Part shown: positions 44,925 through 55,039 of the stretch, one piece after another
Position numbering within the stretch: the first letter of the stretch is position 1
Layout of the letters: each line of letters begins with the position of its first letter
Origin: Paenibacillus polymyxa
Lineage (GTDB): Bacteria > Bacillota > Bacilli > Paenibacillales > Paenibacillaceae
Direction: 5' to 3'
DNA: 64,000 nt
NCBI RefSeq assembly: GCF_015710975.1
Contig: NZ_CP049783.1
Location: 3,825,501-3,889,500 of the forward strand
Made by a program: the position numbers and the translations under genes
The notes under the pieces: model-generated
Database searches by the model: none
Told to the model about the DNA's origin: nothing
The model's input: only the letters and a program-made list of their open reading frames with translations

Positions 44925-45707
44925 ATGCGGACTGAGATTTATGAGCATTTTCACCCGGATGAACGGGATTATGTGGATCGTGCTTCCGAATGGATCAGTC
45001 ATGCGGGAGCTTATCATGAGCAGAAGCTGACTGATTTTTTGGATCCACGGCAACAGTACATATTGGAGACACTTGCTTCGAAGGAAGACAAGGTCACGAT
45101 TAGGGTAGATGGCGGATACATGGCTTCGGAACGAAAGCGGGCGCTGATTGCGCCCGATTATTCGTATTTGGACGATGAGGAAATGGGAATTCAGGTCCTT
45201 TCCATCACTTCTGATGATCATAAAATCAATACCCTTGAGCACGGTGATTATCTAGGTGCCATTTTGGGGCTTGGAATCAAGCGTGGCAAAATCGGCGACA
45301 TTCACGTGCTGGATGATGGGTGTCATGTATTGGTGGCGTCAGAGATTGGAGATTTTATGACTATGCATTTGCAGCAGGTACATCGTGTTCATGTATGGAC
45401 AGAACTGTTGCCAGTAGCAAGTCTCCGAACGAAGGAAGTTGCATTAGAGGCGATGGATCTGACGGTGGCTTCTTTGCGTCTGGACGGGATTGCTAGTGAC
45501 GTCTACAAATTGAGCCGCAGTAAAATATTAACACCGATTCGAGCGGGACGATGTCGGGTAAACTGGAAGGTGGAGGAGAATCCATCGACTTCACTTAAAG
45601 TTGGGGACGTTATTTCCATGCAGGGATTTGGGCGTTTTAAAGTGCTTGAAACAGACGGGATGACAAAAAAAGGTAGATTCCGTGTCAAAATTGGTAAGTT
45701 TGTATAG
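44925..45707 (+). CDS. ylmH: S4-domain RNA-binding protein YlmH (RqcP2 type)
   Basis: 260 residues. The N-terminal half is the YlmH-specific region (HFHPDERDYVDRASEWI...LGAILGLGIKRGKIGDIHVLDDGCHVLVA). The C-terminal S4 domain starts at about 185 (LRLDGIASDVYKLSRSKILTPIRAGRCRVNWKVEE) and ends in GRFRVKIGKFV. YlmH binds stalled 50S subunits and can support C-terminal tailing in ribosome quality control. AGGAGG precedes the ATG. It is the last gene before divIVA in the ylm row. Confidence 0.92.
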   Translation: MRTEIYEHFHPDERDYVDRASEWISHAGAYHEQKLTDFLDPRQQYILETLASKEDKVTIRVDGGYMASERKRALIAPDYSYLDDEEMGIQVLSITSDDHKINTLEHGDYLGAILGLGIKRGKIGDIHVLDDGCHVLVASEIGDFMTMHLQQVHRVHVWTELLPVASLRTKEVALEAMDLTVASLRLDGIASDVYKLSRSKILTPIRAGRCRVNWKVEENPSTSLKVGDVISMQGFGRFKVLETDGMTKKGRFRVKIGKFV

Positions 45708-45778
45708 CTGAAGGCAGGATTCATGAGATTTCTGTCGAAAGAATTAACCTATAGCGTTGAACTGGAACGATTTTGCTC

Positions 45779-45807
45779 TGTACAGTATTCACAAAACGGG
45801 GTATGAT
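45779..45807 (+). promoter_or_regulatory. Probable divIVA promoter
   Basis: TGTACA (45779-45784) and TATGAT (45802-45807) are 17 bp apart, ~73 nt before the divIVA start. The -35 is a weak match. Confidence 0.4.
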
Positions 45808-45879
45808 GACCGATAGATGATATTGAGCGTCGTGACGCGGAAAATGAATTTTTTGTCAATCTTATAGGAGGTGGACGGC

Positions 45880-46389
45880 ATGCCATTAACGCCATTGGAT
45901 ATACATAATAAGGAATTTGCCCGCCGGCTTCGCGGTTATGACGAGGATCAGGTTAATGAATTTTTGGATCAGGTGATCAAGGACTACGAGGGCGTTATCC
46001 GTGAAAATAAAGAATTGAGCACCCAGTTGTTGAACGTACAGGAGAAGCTCGATCATTTCGCGACGATTGAGGATACACTGAGCAAGACAATTATTGTCGC
46101 GCAGGAAGCAGCTGATGAAGTTCGCAACAACGCCAAGAAAGAATCTCAACTGATCGTGAAGGAAGCGGAAAAAAATGCGGATCGTATTGTGAACGAAGCA
46201 TTGTCCAAATCCCGTAAAATCGCGTTGGAGGTTGAAGAGCTGAAGAAACAGGCTTCAATTTACCGAGCACGGTTTCGTACATTGGTGGAAGCGCAGCTCG
46301 ACTTGTTAAGCCAAGATGGCTGGGAAGCACTTGAAAACCGTGAACGCGAAGTGCTGGAGCGCGAGCGTGAAATGAAAGAAATTTACTAA
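45880..46389 (+). CDS. divIVA: Polar/septal landmark protein DivIVA
   Basis: 169 residues. N-terminal lipid-binding domain MPLTPLDIHNKEFARRLRGYDEDQVNEFLDQVIKDYE, then two long coiled-coil stretches (about 30-60 and 70-165) ending in a Glu/Arg-rich tail. It senses negative membrane curvature at septa and poles and recruits MinJ and, in sporulation, RacA. The ATG at 45880 follows AGGAGGTGG; three upstream codons in frame are not needed. Confidence 0.95.
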   Translation: MPLTPLDIHNKEFARRLRGYDEDQVNEFLDQVIKDYEGVIRENKELSTQLLNVQEKLDHFATIEDTLSKTIIVAQEAADEVRNNAKKESQLIVKEAEKNADRIVNEALSKSRKIALEVEELKKQASIYRARFRTLVEAQLDLLSQDGWEALENREREVLEREREMKEIY

Positions 46390-46428
46390 TTTTGATTTCT
46401 GACAAGCTTTTATTAGGTCTTGTTAGGG

Positions 46429-46457
46429 TTGACTTTTATCTTTAAACAGGCTATAAC
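46429..46457 (+). promoter_or_regulatory. ileS T-box transcript promoter
   Basis: TTGACT (46429-46434) and TATAAC (46452-46457) are 17 bp apart, about 105 nt before the T-box stem I. Confidence 0.7.
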
Positions 46458-46564
46458 TGTAAATACTATACTGAATTCAACGATTATCCGTCTATCGGTT
46501 GATGGTTGTTATTCAAGGCAACGATGTTGCTGATTTAAGATTTCGATGAATTTAACATGTTTAA

Positions 46565-46858
46565 TTCGTTGATGGGAACGAGTACGTCATGATTTGTCCC
46601 TCAGAGAGTTGGCCTACCGGTGCAAGCCAACGTTCAGAACATGACTGAAGATCCTCCCGGAGAAGTGAGCTGAAGCGCTTAAACTTGGGGCGTGTGTAAG
46701 CGATCACCGTTTGCCATGCGTTATAATGGCGCCCTGCTGAAGTAGAGTAGGGCTCAGAGAGTCGTGACAAGATCGTCTTTTTAGATTGGTCTATTTACGG
46801 AATCAGGGTGGTAACGCGAGCACAGTCTCGTCCCTTTTACAGGGATGGGGCTTTTTTT
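46565..46858 (+). promoter_or_regulatory. T-box riboswitch of ileS (Ile specifier ATC)
   Basis: Stem I has the GAACGAGTACG region, AGAGAG and GGTGCAAGCC distal loop motifs. The 3' side reads CTGAAGATCCTCC, giving ATC (Ile, 46651-46653) as likely specifier. The T-box core AGGGTGGTAACGCG is at 46805-46818 (the usual ACC is AAC). A terminator (AGTCTCGTCCCT/AGGGATGGGGCT plus seven T) ends at 46858. Uncharged tRNA-Ile would stabilise the antiterminator and raise ileS expression. Confidence 0.9.
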
Positions 46859-46916
46859 GTTGCTTTTTTAAGTGCGCTAGAACAATCAATGATGAGCAGA
46901 GAGGAAGTATAACGTT

Positions 46917-49900
46917 ATGAACAGAGTGGATGTTAAAGAAAAAGCACGGTCACGTGACCTACGCATCCTGAGCAAATGGAAACAGGAGGACACATTCCGT
47001 AAATCCATTACCAATCGTGAAGGAAAGCCCAATTTTGTGTTTTATGAGGGCCCACCAACAGCTAACGGCAAACCACACATCGGTCATGTGCTGGGTCGCG
47101 TAATTAAGGATTTCGTCGGCCGCTATCAGACTATGAAGGGATATCGTGTCGTACGGAAGGCGGGTTGGGATACGCATGGCCTGCCGGTGGAACTGGGTGT
47201 GCAAAAGCAACTGGGGATCTCCCACAAACCTGAAATTGAAGAATATGGTGTTGAGAAATTTATTAAAAAATGTAAAGCGAGCGTGTTTGAATACGAGCAG
47301 CAATGGCGCGATTTAACCGAAGCGATCGGATACTGGACAGACCTTGATCACCCGTACATTACCTTGGACAATAACTATATCGAGAGCGTATGGAACATTT
47401 TGGCGACGATTCATGAGAAAGACCTGCTGTATCGTGGTCATCGTGTGAGTCCGTATTGCCCGGATTGTCAGACGACGCTAAGTTCCCATGAAGTAGCACA
47501 GGGCTACAAAGATGTAAAGGATCTGAGTGCCACGGCCAAATTCAAGCTGCATAGCAGTGGTGAATATGTACTGGCCTGGACGACAACACCTTGGACCTTG
47601 CCGAGCCACGTGGCGCTCGCTGTCAACCCTGAGCTGGAATACGCACGTGTGAAGCAAGAAGATGGTGTATACATCGTTGCTAAAAATCTGGTTGAGACCG
47701 TAATTAAAGGTGATCATGAAGTGATTGGCACACTATCGGGTTCTGAACTGGTAGGCCAAACCTATACCCCGCCATTTACTTATTTTCAGGTGGAAAAGGG
47801 TAACCAAATTCTGGGTGCGAAGTTCGTAACAGACTCCAGCGGTACAGGTATCGTTCATATGGCTCCGGCACATGGTGAGGATGACTATCGCGTATGTCGT
47901 GAAAATGGTGTTGGGTTTATCAACGTAGTGGATCTTCAAGGTAACTATGTAGCTGAAATCACTGATTTTGCAGGCCGTTTTGTGAAAGATTGCGATGTAG
48001 ATATTGTGAAAATGCTATCCGAAAAAGGTTTGCTGTACAGCAAGGAAAAATACGAGCATAGCTATCCGTTCTGCTGGCGCTGCGATACTCCATTACTGTA
48101 CTATGCTATGGACAGCTGGTTTATCAAAACAACTGCGATCAAGGATCAACTGATTGCCAACAACAGCGAAGTTGAATGGTACCCAGGTCATGTACGCGAA
48201 GGACGCTTTGGCAAGTTTTTGGAGGAACTGGTGGACTGGAACATCAGTCGTGATCGCTATTGGGGTACACCGCTTAATATCTGGGTTTGTGAGGAAACTG
48301 GAGAACAGTTCGCACCCCACAGTATTGCTGAGTTGAGAGAACGTGCGATTGGGGACGTGCCGGCGGATATCGAGCTACACAAACCATATGTAGATGATAT
48401 CAAGGTTCGTAGCCAATGCGGTAAATACGAAATGACTCGCACACCGGAAGTCATCGACGTATGGTTCGATAGCGGTTCTATGCCGTTTGCACAGCATCAT
48501 TATCCTTTTGAGAATAATGAAACGTTCGAGCAGCAATTTCCAGCAGATATGATCTGTGAAGGGATTGACCAGACTCGTGGCTGGTTCTATAGCTTGCTTG
48601 CGGTTTCGACGATGCTGACTGGCAAAGCTCCTTACAAAGCTGTCATGGCAACAGGCCATGTACTGGATGAGCAGGGTCAGAAAATGTCCAAATCGAAGGG
48701 CAATGTTATCGATCCGTGGGAAGTAATTGACGAGTACGGTACAGACGCTTTCCGCTGGGCATTGCTCTCCGATAGCGCACCATGGAATAGCAAACGTTTT
48801 TCCAAAGGCATCGTAGGCGAAGCTAAATCGAAGCTGGTAGATACGCTTGTCAATACACACGCATTTCTGACCTTGTATGCAGATATTGACGGATTTGATC
48901 CGGCACAGCATCCGTTCAAGCCATCGGCACACAAATTGGATCGCTGGATTTTGTCCCGTCTGAACAGCTTAATTTTGGTTGTGGACAAAGCATTGTCTGT
49001 CAATGACTTCCTGAACTCTGCCAAAGCGATTGAGTCGTTTGTGGATGAACTGAGTAACTGGTATATCCGTCGTTCACGTGATCGATTCTGGGGTAACGGG
49101 CTTACAGAAGATAAACTGGATGCGTACCGCACACTGACGGAGGTGCTGTTAACGACGGCGAAGCTGCTTGCACCGTTCACACCGCTGCTTGCTGAGGATA
49201 TTTACCTCAACCTGAGCAATGGGGAAAGTGTTCATCTGGATGACTATCCGTCTGCCAATGAATCCTTAATTGATCTGGAACTGGAGCGAGATATGGAAAC
49301 GGCACGTCGCGTCGTTGAATTAGCACGTAATGTCCGTAACGAAACGGGTTTGAAAACACGTCAACCGTTGTCTGAGTTGATTCTGTCTATGGATCAGGAT
49401 TTTGACCTGGGTGGCTATGAGGAAATCATCAAAGATGAGATCAATGTGAAGCATATTCATGTTGAGACGGACGATAGCGGATTTGTAGATTTTACATTGA
49501 AGCTGAATTTGAAAGTGGCAGGCAAGAAATACGGCAAAAATGTCGGATTCCTACAAAATCTTTTCAAGGGAATGTCTGCTGAAGAAACTCGTTCTGTTGT
49601 AGAAAAAGGGGTACTGAACGTGGCTTCTCCAGAAGGAGAAGAGTTGCAAGTTACAGCTGAGGAATTGCTGGTGGAGAAAAAAGCGAAAGAAGGCTTCGCT
49701 TCTGCTTCTGGCTATGGCTTAACGGTAGCGTTGAACACAGACATTACACCGGAGCTTGAGCAAGAGGGCTGGGTACGTGAAGTGGTTCGTGCGGTACAAG
49801 ACTACCGCAAAAAGCTGGATCTGCCGATTGAAAAGTATGTAGCATTGACGTTGGATGTAGACAACGATTTGCGTCAGGCGATCGAAAGCTTCGACTCTGT

Positions 49901-50006
49901 GTTGCGTGAGAACGTATTGGTAACCACGGTGACATTTGGTCAAGCCGAACCAGCGGAACATGTAGAAGTGAATGGCAAAACTATCGGCGTTCATATTGGG
50001 GAATAA
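46917..50006 (+). CDS. ileS: Isoleucyl-tRNA synthetase, type 2 (IleS2)
   Basis: 1029 residues. HIGH site [16 protein letters not shown] near residue 50, editing (CP1) domain with [18 protein letters not shown] loop [10 protein letters not shown] at ~589, anticodon-binding helices and a type-2 C-terminal region. The start [27 protein letters not shown] and overall length match the eukaryote-like type 2 enzymes. B. subtilis IleS is the shorter type 1 (~921 residues). Type 2 enzymes are known for low sensitivity to mupirocin. T-box controlled; a terminator follows. Confidence 0.95.
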   Translation: MNRVDVKEKARSRDLRILSKWKQEDTFRKSITNREGKPNFVFYEGPPTANGKPHIGHVLGRVIKDFVGRYQTMKGYRVVRKAGWDTHGLPVELGVQKQLGISHKPEIEEYGVEKFIKKCKASVFEYEQQWRDLTEAIGYWTDLDHPYITLDNNYIESVWNILATIHEKDLLYRGHRVSPYCPDCQTTLSSHEVAQGYKDVKDLSATAKFKLHSSGEYVLAWTTTPWTLPSHVALAVNPELEYARVKQEDGVYIVAKNLVETVIKGDHEVIGTLSGSELVGQTYTPPFTYFQVEKGNQILGAKFVTDSSGTGIVHMAPAHGEDDYRVCRENGVGFINVVDLQGNYVAEITDFAGRFVKDCDVDIVKMLSEKGLLYSKEKYEHSYPFCWRCDTPLLYYAMDSWFIKTTAIKDQLIANNSEVEWYPGHVREGRFGKFLEELVDWNISRDRYWGTPLNIWVCEETGEQFAPHSIAELRERAIGDVPADIELHKPYVDDIKVRSQCGKYEMTRTPEVIDVWFDSGSMPFAQHHYPFENNETFEQQFPADMICEGIDQTRGWFYSLLAVSTMLTGKAPYKAVMATGHVLDEQGQKMSKSKGNVIDPWEVIDEYGTDAFRWALLSDSAPWNSKRFSKGIVGEAKSKLVDTLVNTHAFLTLYADIDGFDPAQHPFKPSAHKLDRWILSRLNSLILVVDKALSVNDFLNSAKAIESFVDELSNWYIRRSRDRFWGNGLTEDKLDAYRTLTEVLLTTAKLLAPFTPLLAEDIYLNLSNGESVHLDDYPSANESLIDLELERDMETARRVVELARNVRNETGLKTRQPLSELILSMDQDFDLGGYEEIIKDEINVKHIHVETDDSGFVDFTLKLNLKVAGKKYGKNVGFLQNLFKGMSAEETRSVVEKGVLNVASPEGEELQVTAEELLVEKKAKEGFASASGYGLTVALNTDITPELEQEGWVREVVRAVQDYRKKLDLPIEKYVALTLDVDNDLRQAIESFDSVLRENVLVTTVTFGQAEPAEHVEVNGKTIGVHIGE

Positions 50007-50050
50007 TTACAAGCCCCCTGTCCCATAATACAATAACAGGCAGCATATAA

Positions 50051-50105
50051 AAACGAGCCTAAGCATCGGAAACGGGTTTCCTCCGTTACGTGCTTCGGCT
50101 CGTTT
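50051..50105 (+). terminator. Terminator-like hairpin after ileS
   Basis: AAACGAGCCTAAGCA pairs with TGCTTCGGCTCGTTT over 15 positions (one mismatch) around an inner GGAAAC/GTTTCC hairpin. Only a short T-run follows. Confidence 0.6.
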
Positions 50106-50146
50106 GCTGCTTTCGGGGCAGCCATCGGAAAAGGGGGATTGTGCAT

Positions 50147-50539
50147 ATGACAGCACGGTCAAGGCGCAGACTGGGAAGGAGTCTCCGAGGGATGAACGGA
50201 GAAGGGGCCGCCATAGCCTCAGATAAGGGAATAGCAGGTGACCAGGCAGAGAAACTAAGTCGTGTGGAAAAGCTGGTGCAAGCTGTATCAGAGCAGATGG
50301 AACGAACACGTATTGCAGATTACGCTTTGCTGCTGAATAAGCCTTGGCGATTACTTTGGCTAAACCTAATATCAGGTGTTTCCCGTGGAATCGGCATTGC
50401 GCTAGGATTTACTTTTTTTGCCGCTACCATAATTTATGTGCTGCAAGTGCTCGGAGCGTTGAATTTGCCGATTATCGGTGATTATATCGCTGATATTGTA
50501 CGGATCGTACAGCGACAATTAGAGCTTACTACCTACTAG
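50147..50539 (+). CDS. DUF5665 domain membrane protein
   Basis: 130 residues. Arg-rich N-terminus, a helical segment (KLSRVEKLVQAVSEQMERTRIADYALLLNKPWRLLWLNLISGVSRGIGIALGFTFF), then one or two membrane helices (to ~105) and a C-terminal amphipathic stretch. The segment ADYALLLNKPWRLLWLNLISGVSRGIGIALG marks DUF5665, a small membrane family of Bacillota. Function unknown. Start 50147 has AAAAGGGGGA upstream. It converges on the DksA-like gene 12 nt away. Confidence 0.72.
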   Translation: MTARSRRRLGRSLRGMNGEGAAIASDKGIAGDQAEKLSRVEKLVQAVSEQMERTRIADYALLLNKPWRLLWLNLISGVSRGIGIALGFTFFAATIIYVLQVLGALNLPIIGDYIADIVRIVQRQLELTTY

Positions 50540-50551
50540 GGCGTTTCACTT

Positions 50552-51292
50552 TTAAGCTTCCGATTCGTCCTCGTGCAAATCCGGCTCCAGCAGACCTTCA
50601 CCCTCGCCATCTTCTATATAACGCTGATAAATAGAACTGCGGACAATGGATACATTTCTGCCATAAATGTCAGTAGCGACAAAGCTTTCATATGGCTCTA
50701 CGAAGCCCATATTATCATCGCCAGCTTCAATTTCCATATCATCATAGCGGTGGATTTCACCACTTTCCGCCATGGCCGGGGTGTTAGAGGTTCCCCAATT
50801 TTCAACGATCTGCCAAGCATCTTCACCGTCAAAGCCGTTTTGTTCTTCACGCTCATCCAGGCTTGTTCTACCGAACGCGGGAGCGAGAAATTCTTCCTCC
50901 ACCGGACGGTTGTTGGATACTTCTGTTTCAGGACTGTATTCTTTGCAATAAATGGTATAGGGAACAGCCAACAGGCGTTCATAGGGGATGGGTTTGCCGC
51001 TGGCGGCGCAAATGCCATAGGTTCCCTTATCCATAGCCATCAAGGCTGATTTGATACGTTCCAATTGAAACTCGTCATGCTCCAGTAAGGAAATATCTTT
51101 GGCTCGCTCATAGGTTTCGGTAGCTAGATCGCCTGGATGGTTATCGATGGGAGAAAGCTCACCGGTTTGGTCGCGTTGAGAATCGCCGAGTCCATAATGG
51201 TCGTTGTTTTGCAAACGATGCTCAATTTCCTTTTTGCGTTCCAGCAGTTCGTTACGCAAGCCCTGCAATTGTTGCTCCGTCAATGGGGACAT
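50552..51292 (-). CDS. TraR/DksA family protein, YteA/YlyA type
   Basis: 246 residues. N-terminal coiled coil (LTEQQLQGLRNELLERKKEIEHRL), then GDLATETYERAKDISLLEHDEFQLERIKSALMAMDKGTYGIC...GKPIPYERLLAVPYTIYC, the TraR/DksA pattern. The zinc finger is degraded: of the usual four Cys only two remain (GICAAS and YCKEY). The C-terminal half is long and acidic. YteA-type proteins occur in sporulating bacilli, and ylyA holds this position between ileS and lspA in B. subtilis, but on the same strand; here it is reversed. AAGGAGAGG supports the start at 51292; a Met at 51325 is less likely. Confidence 0.83.
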   Translation of the reverse strand: MSPLTEQQLQGLRNELLERKKEIEHRLQNNDHYGLGDSQRDQTGELSPIDNHPGDLATETYERAKDISLLEHDEFQLERIKSALMAMDKGTYGICAASGKPIPYERLLAVPYTIYCKEYSPETEVSNNRPVEEEFLAPAFGRTSLDEREEQNGFDGEDAWQIVENWGTSNTPAMAESGEIHRYDDMEIEAGDDNMGFVEPYESFVATDIYGRNVSIVRSSIYQRYIEDGEGEGLLEPDLHEDESEA

Positions 51293-51526
51293 GGAATCCT
51301 CTCCTTGTTCTAGATTTACATGCATGCAATGTGTCAGGTATGCTCCTTGTAGTGTGCACCGGGAAGACCTCTTTTACATAGGAAATTCTAATCAAATGTG
51401 ATTGAGTTCATTCCATTTAAGGACTATGCTCGATAGCCTGCAGGACTCGTGGACGATCTGAGAAGGCTTATGCTACAATAAATGGGTTCGACAACGGATA
51501 TAAGCGGATCGGAGTGACGAAGGACT

Positions 51527-52018
51527 GTGATTTATTTTGGTATTGCGCTAATTATTTTTTTGATTGATCAGGGTGTCAAATATTTGGTGGCTACGCGGAT
51601 GGAATTGTACGAGCAAATACCAGTCATCGGCAATTTCTTTTTAATCACCTCTCATCGTAATCGCGGAGCCGCTTTTGGGATTTTGGAAGGGCAACGCTGG
51701 CTTTTTATCGTGATTACAATTGTAGTTGTGATCGGTATCGTATGGTACCTGAGAAAAACGGTCAGAGCTGGGCAAAAACTACTTCCTGTTGCGCTAAGTT
51801 TGGTGCTTGGGGGAGCGGTTGGTAATTTTTTGGATCGAGCTATTTCTGGAGAAGTAGTTGATTTTGCACAGTTCAATTTTGGAAGCTACACATTCCCGAT
51901 TTTTAATGTGGCAGACTCGGCAATTGTCATCGGTGTTGCACTGATTATTTTGGATACATTGCTGGAATCGCGTCGGGAAAAAGGGAATGGCAATGATAGC
52001 GTTGAAGGGAAGTCATAG
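51527..52018 (+). CDS. lspA: Prolipoprotein signal peptidase LspA
   Basis: 163 residues, four membrane helices. Conserved sites: FLIDQGVKYLV, SHRNRGAAFGIL (N-x-G-x-A-F-G), GNFLDRAISGEVVDF and NVADSAIVIGV, with the two catalytic Asp in the last two motifs. It cleaves the signal peptide of lipid-modified prolipoproteins such as OppA above. The start is GTG, with CGGAGTGA ~9 nt upstream. The rluD gene follows 1 nt after the stop. Confidence 0.95.
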   Translation: MIYFGIALIIFLIDQGVKYLVATRMELYEQIPVIGNFFLITSHRNRGAAFGILEGQRWLFIVITIVVVIGIVWYLRKTVRAGQKLLPVALSLVLGGAVGNFLDRAISGEVVDFAQFNFGSYTFPIFNVADSAIVIGVALIILDTLLESRREKGNGNDSVEGKS

Positions 52019-52019
52019 C

Positions 52020-52991
52020 ATGAACGAAGTGAATGAAAACGGCGAAGCCATAGGTCTGTCTTATGAGGACGAACTGGAGGGTGAATCTCTGGAATGGACA
52101 GCGGATTCAGAGGATGTCAAAACACGTATAGATAAATACATCGCCGAAGAAATGAAGGAAGTGTCTCGTTCCCAGATCCAGCTGTGGATCGGGAATGGTC
52201 GGGTACTGGTGAACGGTGCGGCGGTCAAAGCGAACTACAAGCTGGCTGAAGGAGATCATATCGTACTATCGGTACCTGAACCAGAAAGTGTAGATATTAT
52301 GCCGGAAAATATTCCGCTAGATGTCGTATACGAGGATTCGGACGTTATTGTCATTAACAAGCAACGTGGTCTAGTTGTGCATCCTGCACCAGGACACTCC
52401 TCGGGAACACTGGTCAACGCACTGATGTACCACTGCCATGACCTTTCCGGCATTAACGGGGAATTACGTCCTGGTATTGTTCACCGTATTGATAAGGATA
52501 CATCAGGACTGCTGATGGCAGCTAAAAATGATCAGGCCCACGCATCACTTGCAGCACAGCTGAAGGATCATAGCGTGACTCGGAAATATATAGCATTGGT
52601 CCACGGTCATTTGAGTCACGATCAGGGAACCGTAGATGCCCCGATTGGTCGTGATTCAGGTGACCGTAAATTGTTCACGGTTACGGAACGCAACAGCAAG
52701 CATGCAGTTACCCATTTTCTCGTCATTGAACGGTTAGGTGATTATACCCTGCTTGAACTTCAATTGGAGACAGGACGGACACACCAAATTCGTGTTCACA
52801 TGAAATTCATTGGACATCCATTGGTTGGCGACCCTATGTATGGACGCAGTAAAGGGGTTCGTATGGATGGCCAAGCGCTGCATGCAGCGGTTCTGGGATT
52901 TAAGCATCCAACTACTGGAGAGTACTTAGAATTTAGCAGACCGATCCCTCCTGATATGGAGGACGTATTAACGTCCTTGCGTAGTCGCTAA
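52020..52991 (+). CDS. 23S rRNA pseudouridine synthase RluD family (YlyB)
   Basis: 323 residues. An N-terminal acidic stretch of ~25 residues, an S4 RNA-binding domain (TRIDKYIAEEMKEVSRSQIQLWIGNGRVLVNGAAVKANYKL), and the RluA/RluD catalytic domain with RPGIVHRIDKDTSGLLMAAKN (catalytic Asp) and LQLETGRTHQIRVHM. It makes pseudouridines in large rRNA, probably in helix 69. Start 52020 follows AAGGGAAG; the longer form overlaps lspA. A terminator lies ~60 nt downstream. Confidence 0.93.
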   Translation: MNEVNENGEAIGLSYEDELEGESLEWTADSEDVKTRIDKYIAEEMKEVSRSQIQLWIGNGRVLVNGAAVKANYKLAEGDHIVLSVPEPESVDIMPENIPLDVVYEDSDVIVINKQRGLVVHPAPGHSSGTLVNALMYHCHDLSGINGELRPGIVHRIDKDTSGLLMAAKNDQAHASLAAQLKDHSVTRKYIALVHGHLSHDQGTVDAPIGRDSGDRKLFTVTERNSKHAVTHFLVIERLGDYTLLELQLETGRTHQIRVHMKFIGHPLVGDPMYGRSKGVRMDGQALHAAVLGFKHPTTGEYLEFSRPIPPDMEDVLTSLRSR

Positions 52992-53048
52992 AATAATGAT
53001 GATTTGCTCTGCTTTCCTATTCAAAAACTTGAATAAATTATTAAGTAT

Positions 53049-53072
53049 AACCGCCTAAATGGCGGTTTTTTT
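53049..53072 (+). terminator. Rho-independent terminator after rluD
   Basis: AACCGCC and GGCGGTT form a 7-bp stem with loop TAAAT, followed by a T-run. It starts the 510-nt spacer to pyrR, whose rest holds a palindrome, the pyr promoter and the attenuator. Confidence 0.9.
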
Positions 53073-53107
53073 ATTGTCTGAATAGGAATGGGTAAAAACA
53101 ACTATGG

Positions 53108-53136
53108 ATAATTATACAATTAGGATGTATAATTAT
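53108..53136. repeat. Perfect 11-bp inverted repeat upstream of the pyr promoter
   Basis: ATAATTATACA and TGTATAATTAT are separated by 7 nt and end 34 bp before the -35 of the pyr promoter. There is no T-run, so it looks like a protein-binding site more than a terminator. Close by, TTCCGGT occurs twice in direct repeat (about 53145-53161). Confidence 0.55.
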
Positions 53137-53170
53137 TAAAGTGCTTCCGGTGGTTCCGGTTGAACGGGTG

Positions 53171-53199
53171 TTGACACGAGATTTTCAATCTGTCATACT
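53171..53199 (+). promoter_or_regulatory. SigA promoter of the pyr operon
   Basis: TTGACA (53171-53176) and CATACT (53194-53199) are exactly 17 bp apart, ~300 nt before pyrR, leaving a long leader for attenuation. Confidence 0.85.
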
Positions 53200-53294
53200 T
53201 CTTGTAGTTGCGATGGACTTTGTCCGAGAGATGGTTAACCATCTCACACTATGAGAAACAGGACAAAGGAAATCCTGAATAGCACCTTTAAATC

Positions 53295-54061
<767 letters not shown>

Positions 54062-54063
54062 GT

Positions 54064-54978
54064 ATGATCACAACAGCCAGTCAACTTAGAGAACGTAGCC
54101 TGCTCGGATTAAAAGAACTTAGCCGAAATGAAATTGAGTCGATTCTGGATCGTGCTCAGTATTGGGAATCACAGCCGCAAAAACTGATTCCAGTCCTACA
54201 GTCACGCTTCGCGGCCAACATGTTTTTTGAAAATAGTACACGCACACGCTTTTCTTTTGAAATGGCGGAGAAGCGGCTCGGCGCTCAGGTTTTGAACTTT
54301 TCCGCTGCGGCTTCCAGTGTGGAAAAAGGGGAGTCCATTTACGATACTGTGCGTACGCTTGAATCCATGGGCATTGATGCTGGAGTCATTCGCTTAAAGC
54401 CAGCAGGAGTGCTGCAAGAGCTTGCTGAGAAGGTCAGTGTTCCGCTGGTTAATGCGGGAGACGGCAACAATGAGCATCCAACGCAGGCTTTGCTAGACCT
54501 CTACACCATGCGCAAAACTTTCGGTGAGCTTAAAGGCTTGAGAGTATCCATCATAGGAGACATTTTGCACAGCCGTGTAGCTCGCTCGAATCTGTGGGCC
54601 TTGCAAAAATTCGGAGCCGAGGTTAGCTTCTGTGCACCAGACAATATGCAGGCATCTGATCTTGCAACGTACGCGCCTTATGTGCCGATGCAAGAAGCAT
54701 TGCAGGCAGACGTAGTCATGATGCTGCGGGTCCAGCTGGAACGGCATGCCGAAGGAATGTTGCGCTCAGCGGATGAGTACCGAGAGCAGTACGGTTTGAC
54801 AGAAGAAAGAGCAGCAAGCCTTAAGTCCGGAACAATTATCATGCACCCGGCTCCAGTGAATCGAAACGTGGAGATCGACAGTGCAGTTGTGGAAAGCGAG
54901 CAATCGCGAATTTTTCCGCAAATGGCCAACGGGGTTCCGATCCGCATGGCGGTTATGGAACGGGCAATGAAGCTGTAG
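54064..54978 (+). CDS. pyrB: Aspartate carbamoyltransferase catalytic chain PyrB
   Basis: 304 residues. Carbamoyl phosphate site FFENSTRTRFSFEMAE, then GDGNNEHPTQALLDLYT, ISIIGDILHSRVARSN and MHPAPVNRNVEI. It joins carbamoyl phosphate to aspartate. No pyrI regulatory gene is nearby, as in other Bacillota. No uracil permease gene (pyrP) lies between pyrR and pyrB, unlike B. subtilis. Confidence 0.97.
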   Translation: MITTASQLRERSLLGLKELSRNEIESILDRAQYWESQPQKLIPVLQSRFAANMFFENSTRTRFSFEMAEKRLGAQVLNFSAAASSVEKGESIYDTVRTLESMGIDAGVIRLKPAGVLQELAEKVSVPLVNAGDGNNEHPTQALLDLYTMRKTFGELKGLRVSIIGDILHSRVARSNLWALQKFGAEVSFCAPDNMQASDLATYAPYVPMQEALQADVVMMLRVQLERHAEGMLRSADEYREQYGLTEERAASLKSGTIIMHPAPVNRNVEIDSAVVESEQSRIFPQMANGVPIRMAVMERAMKL

Positions 54979-55039
54979 AAGCTGTCAGCAGGATCGTAGG
55001 GAAAAAGTTGCAAAAAACCTGAGCGGAGGAATATTTCAG

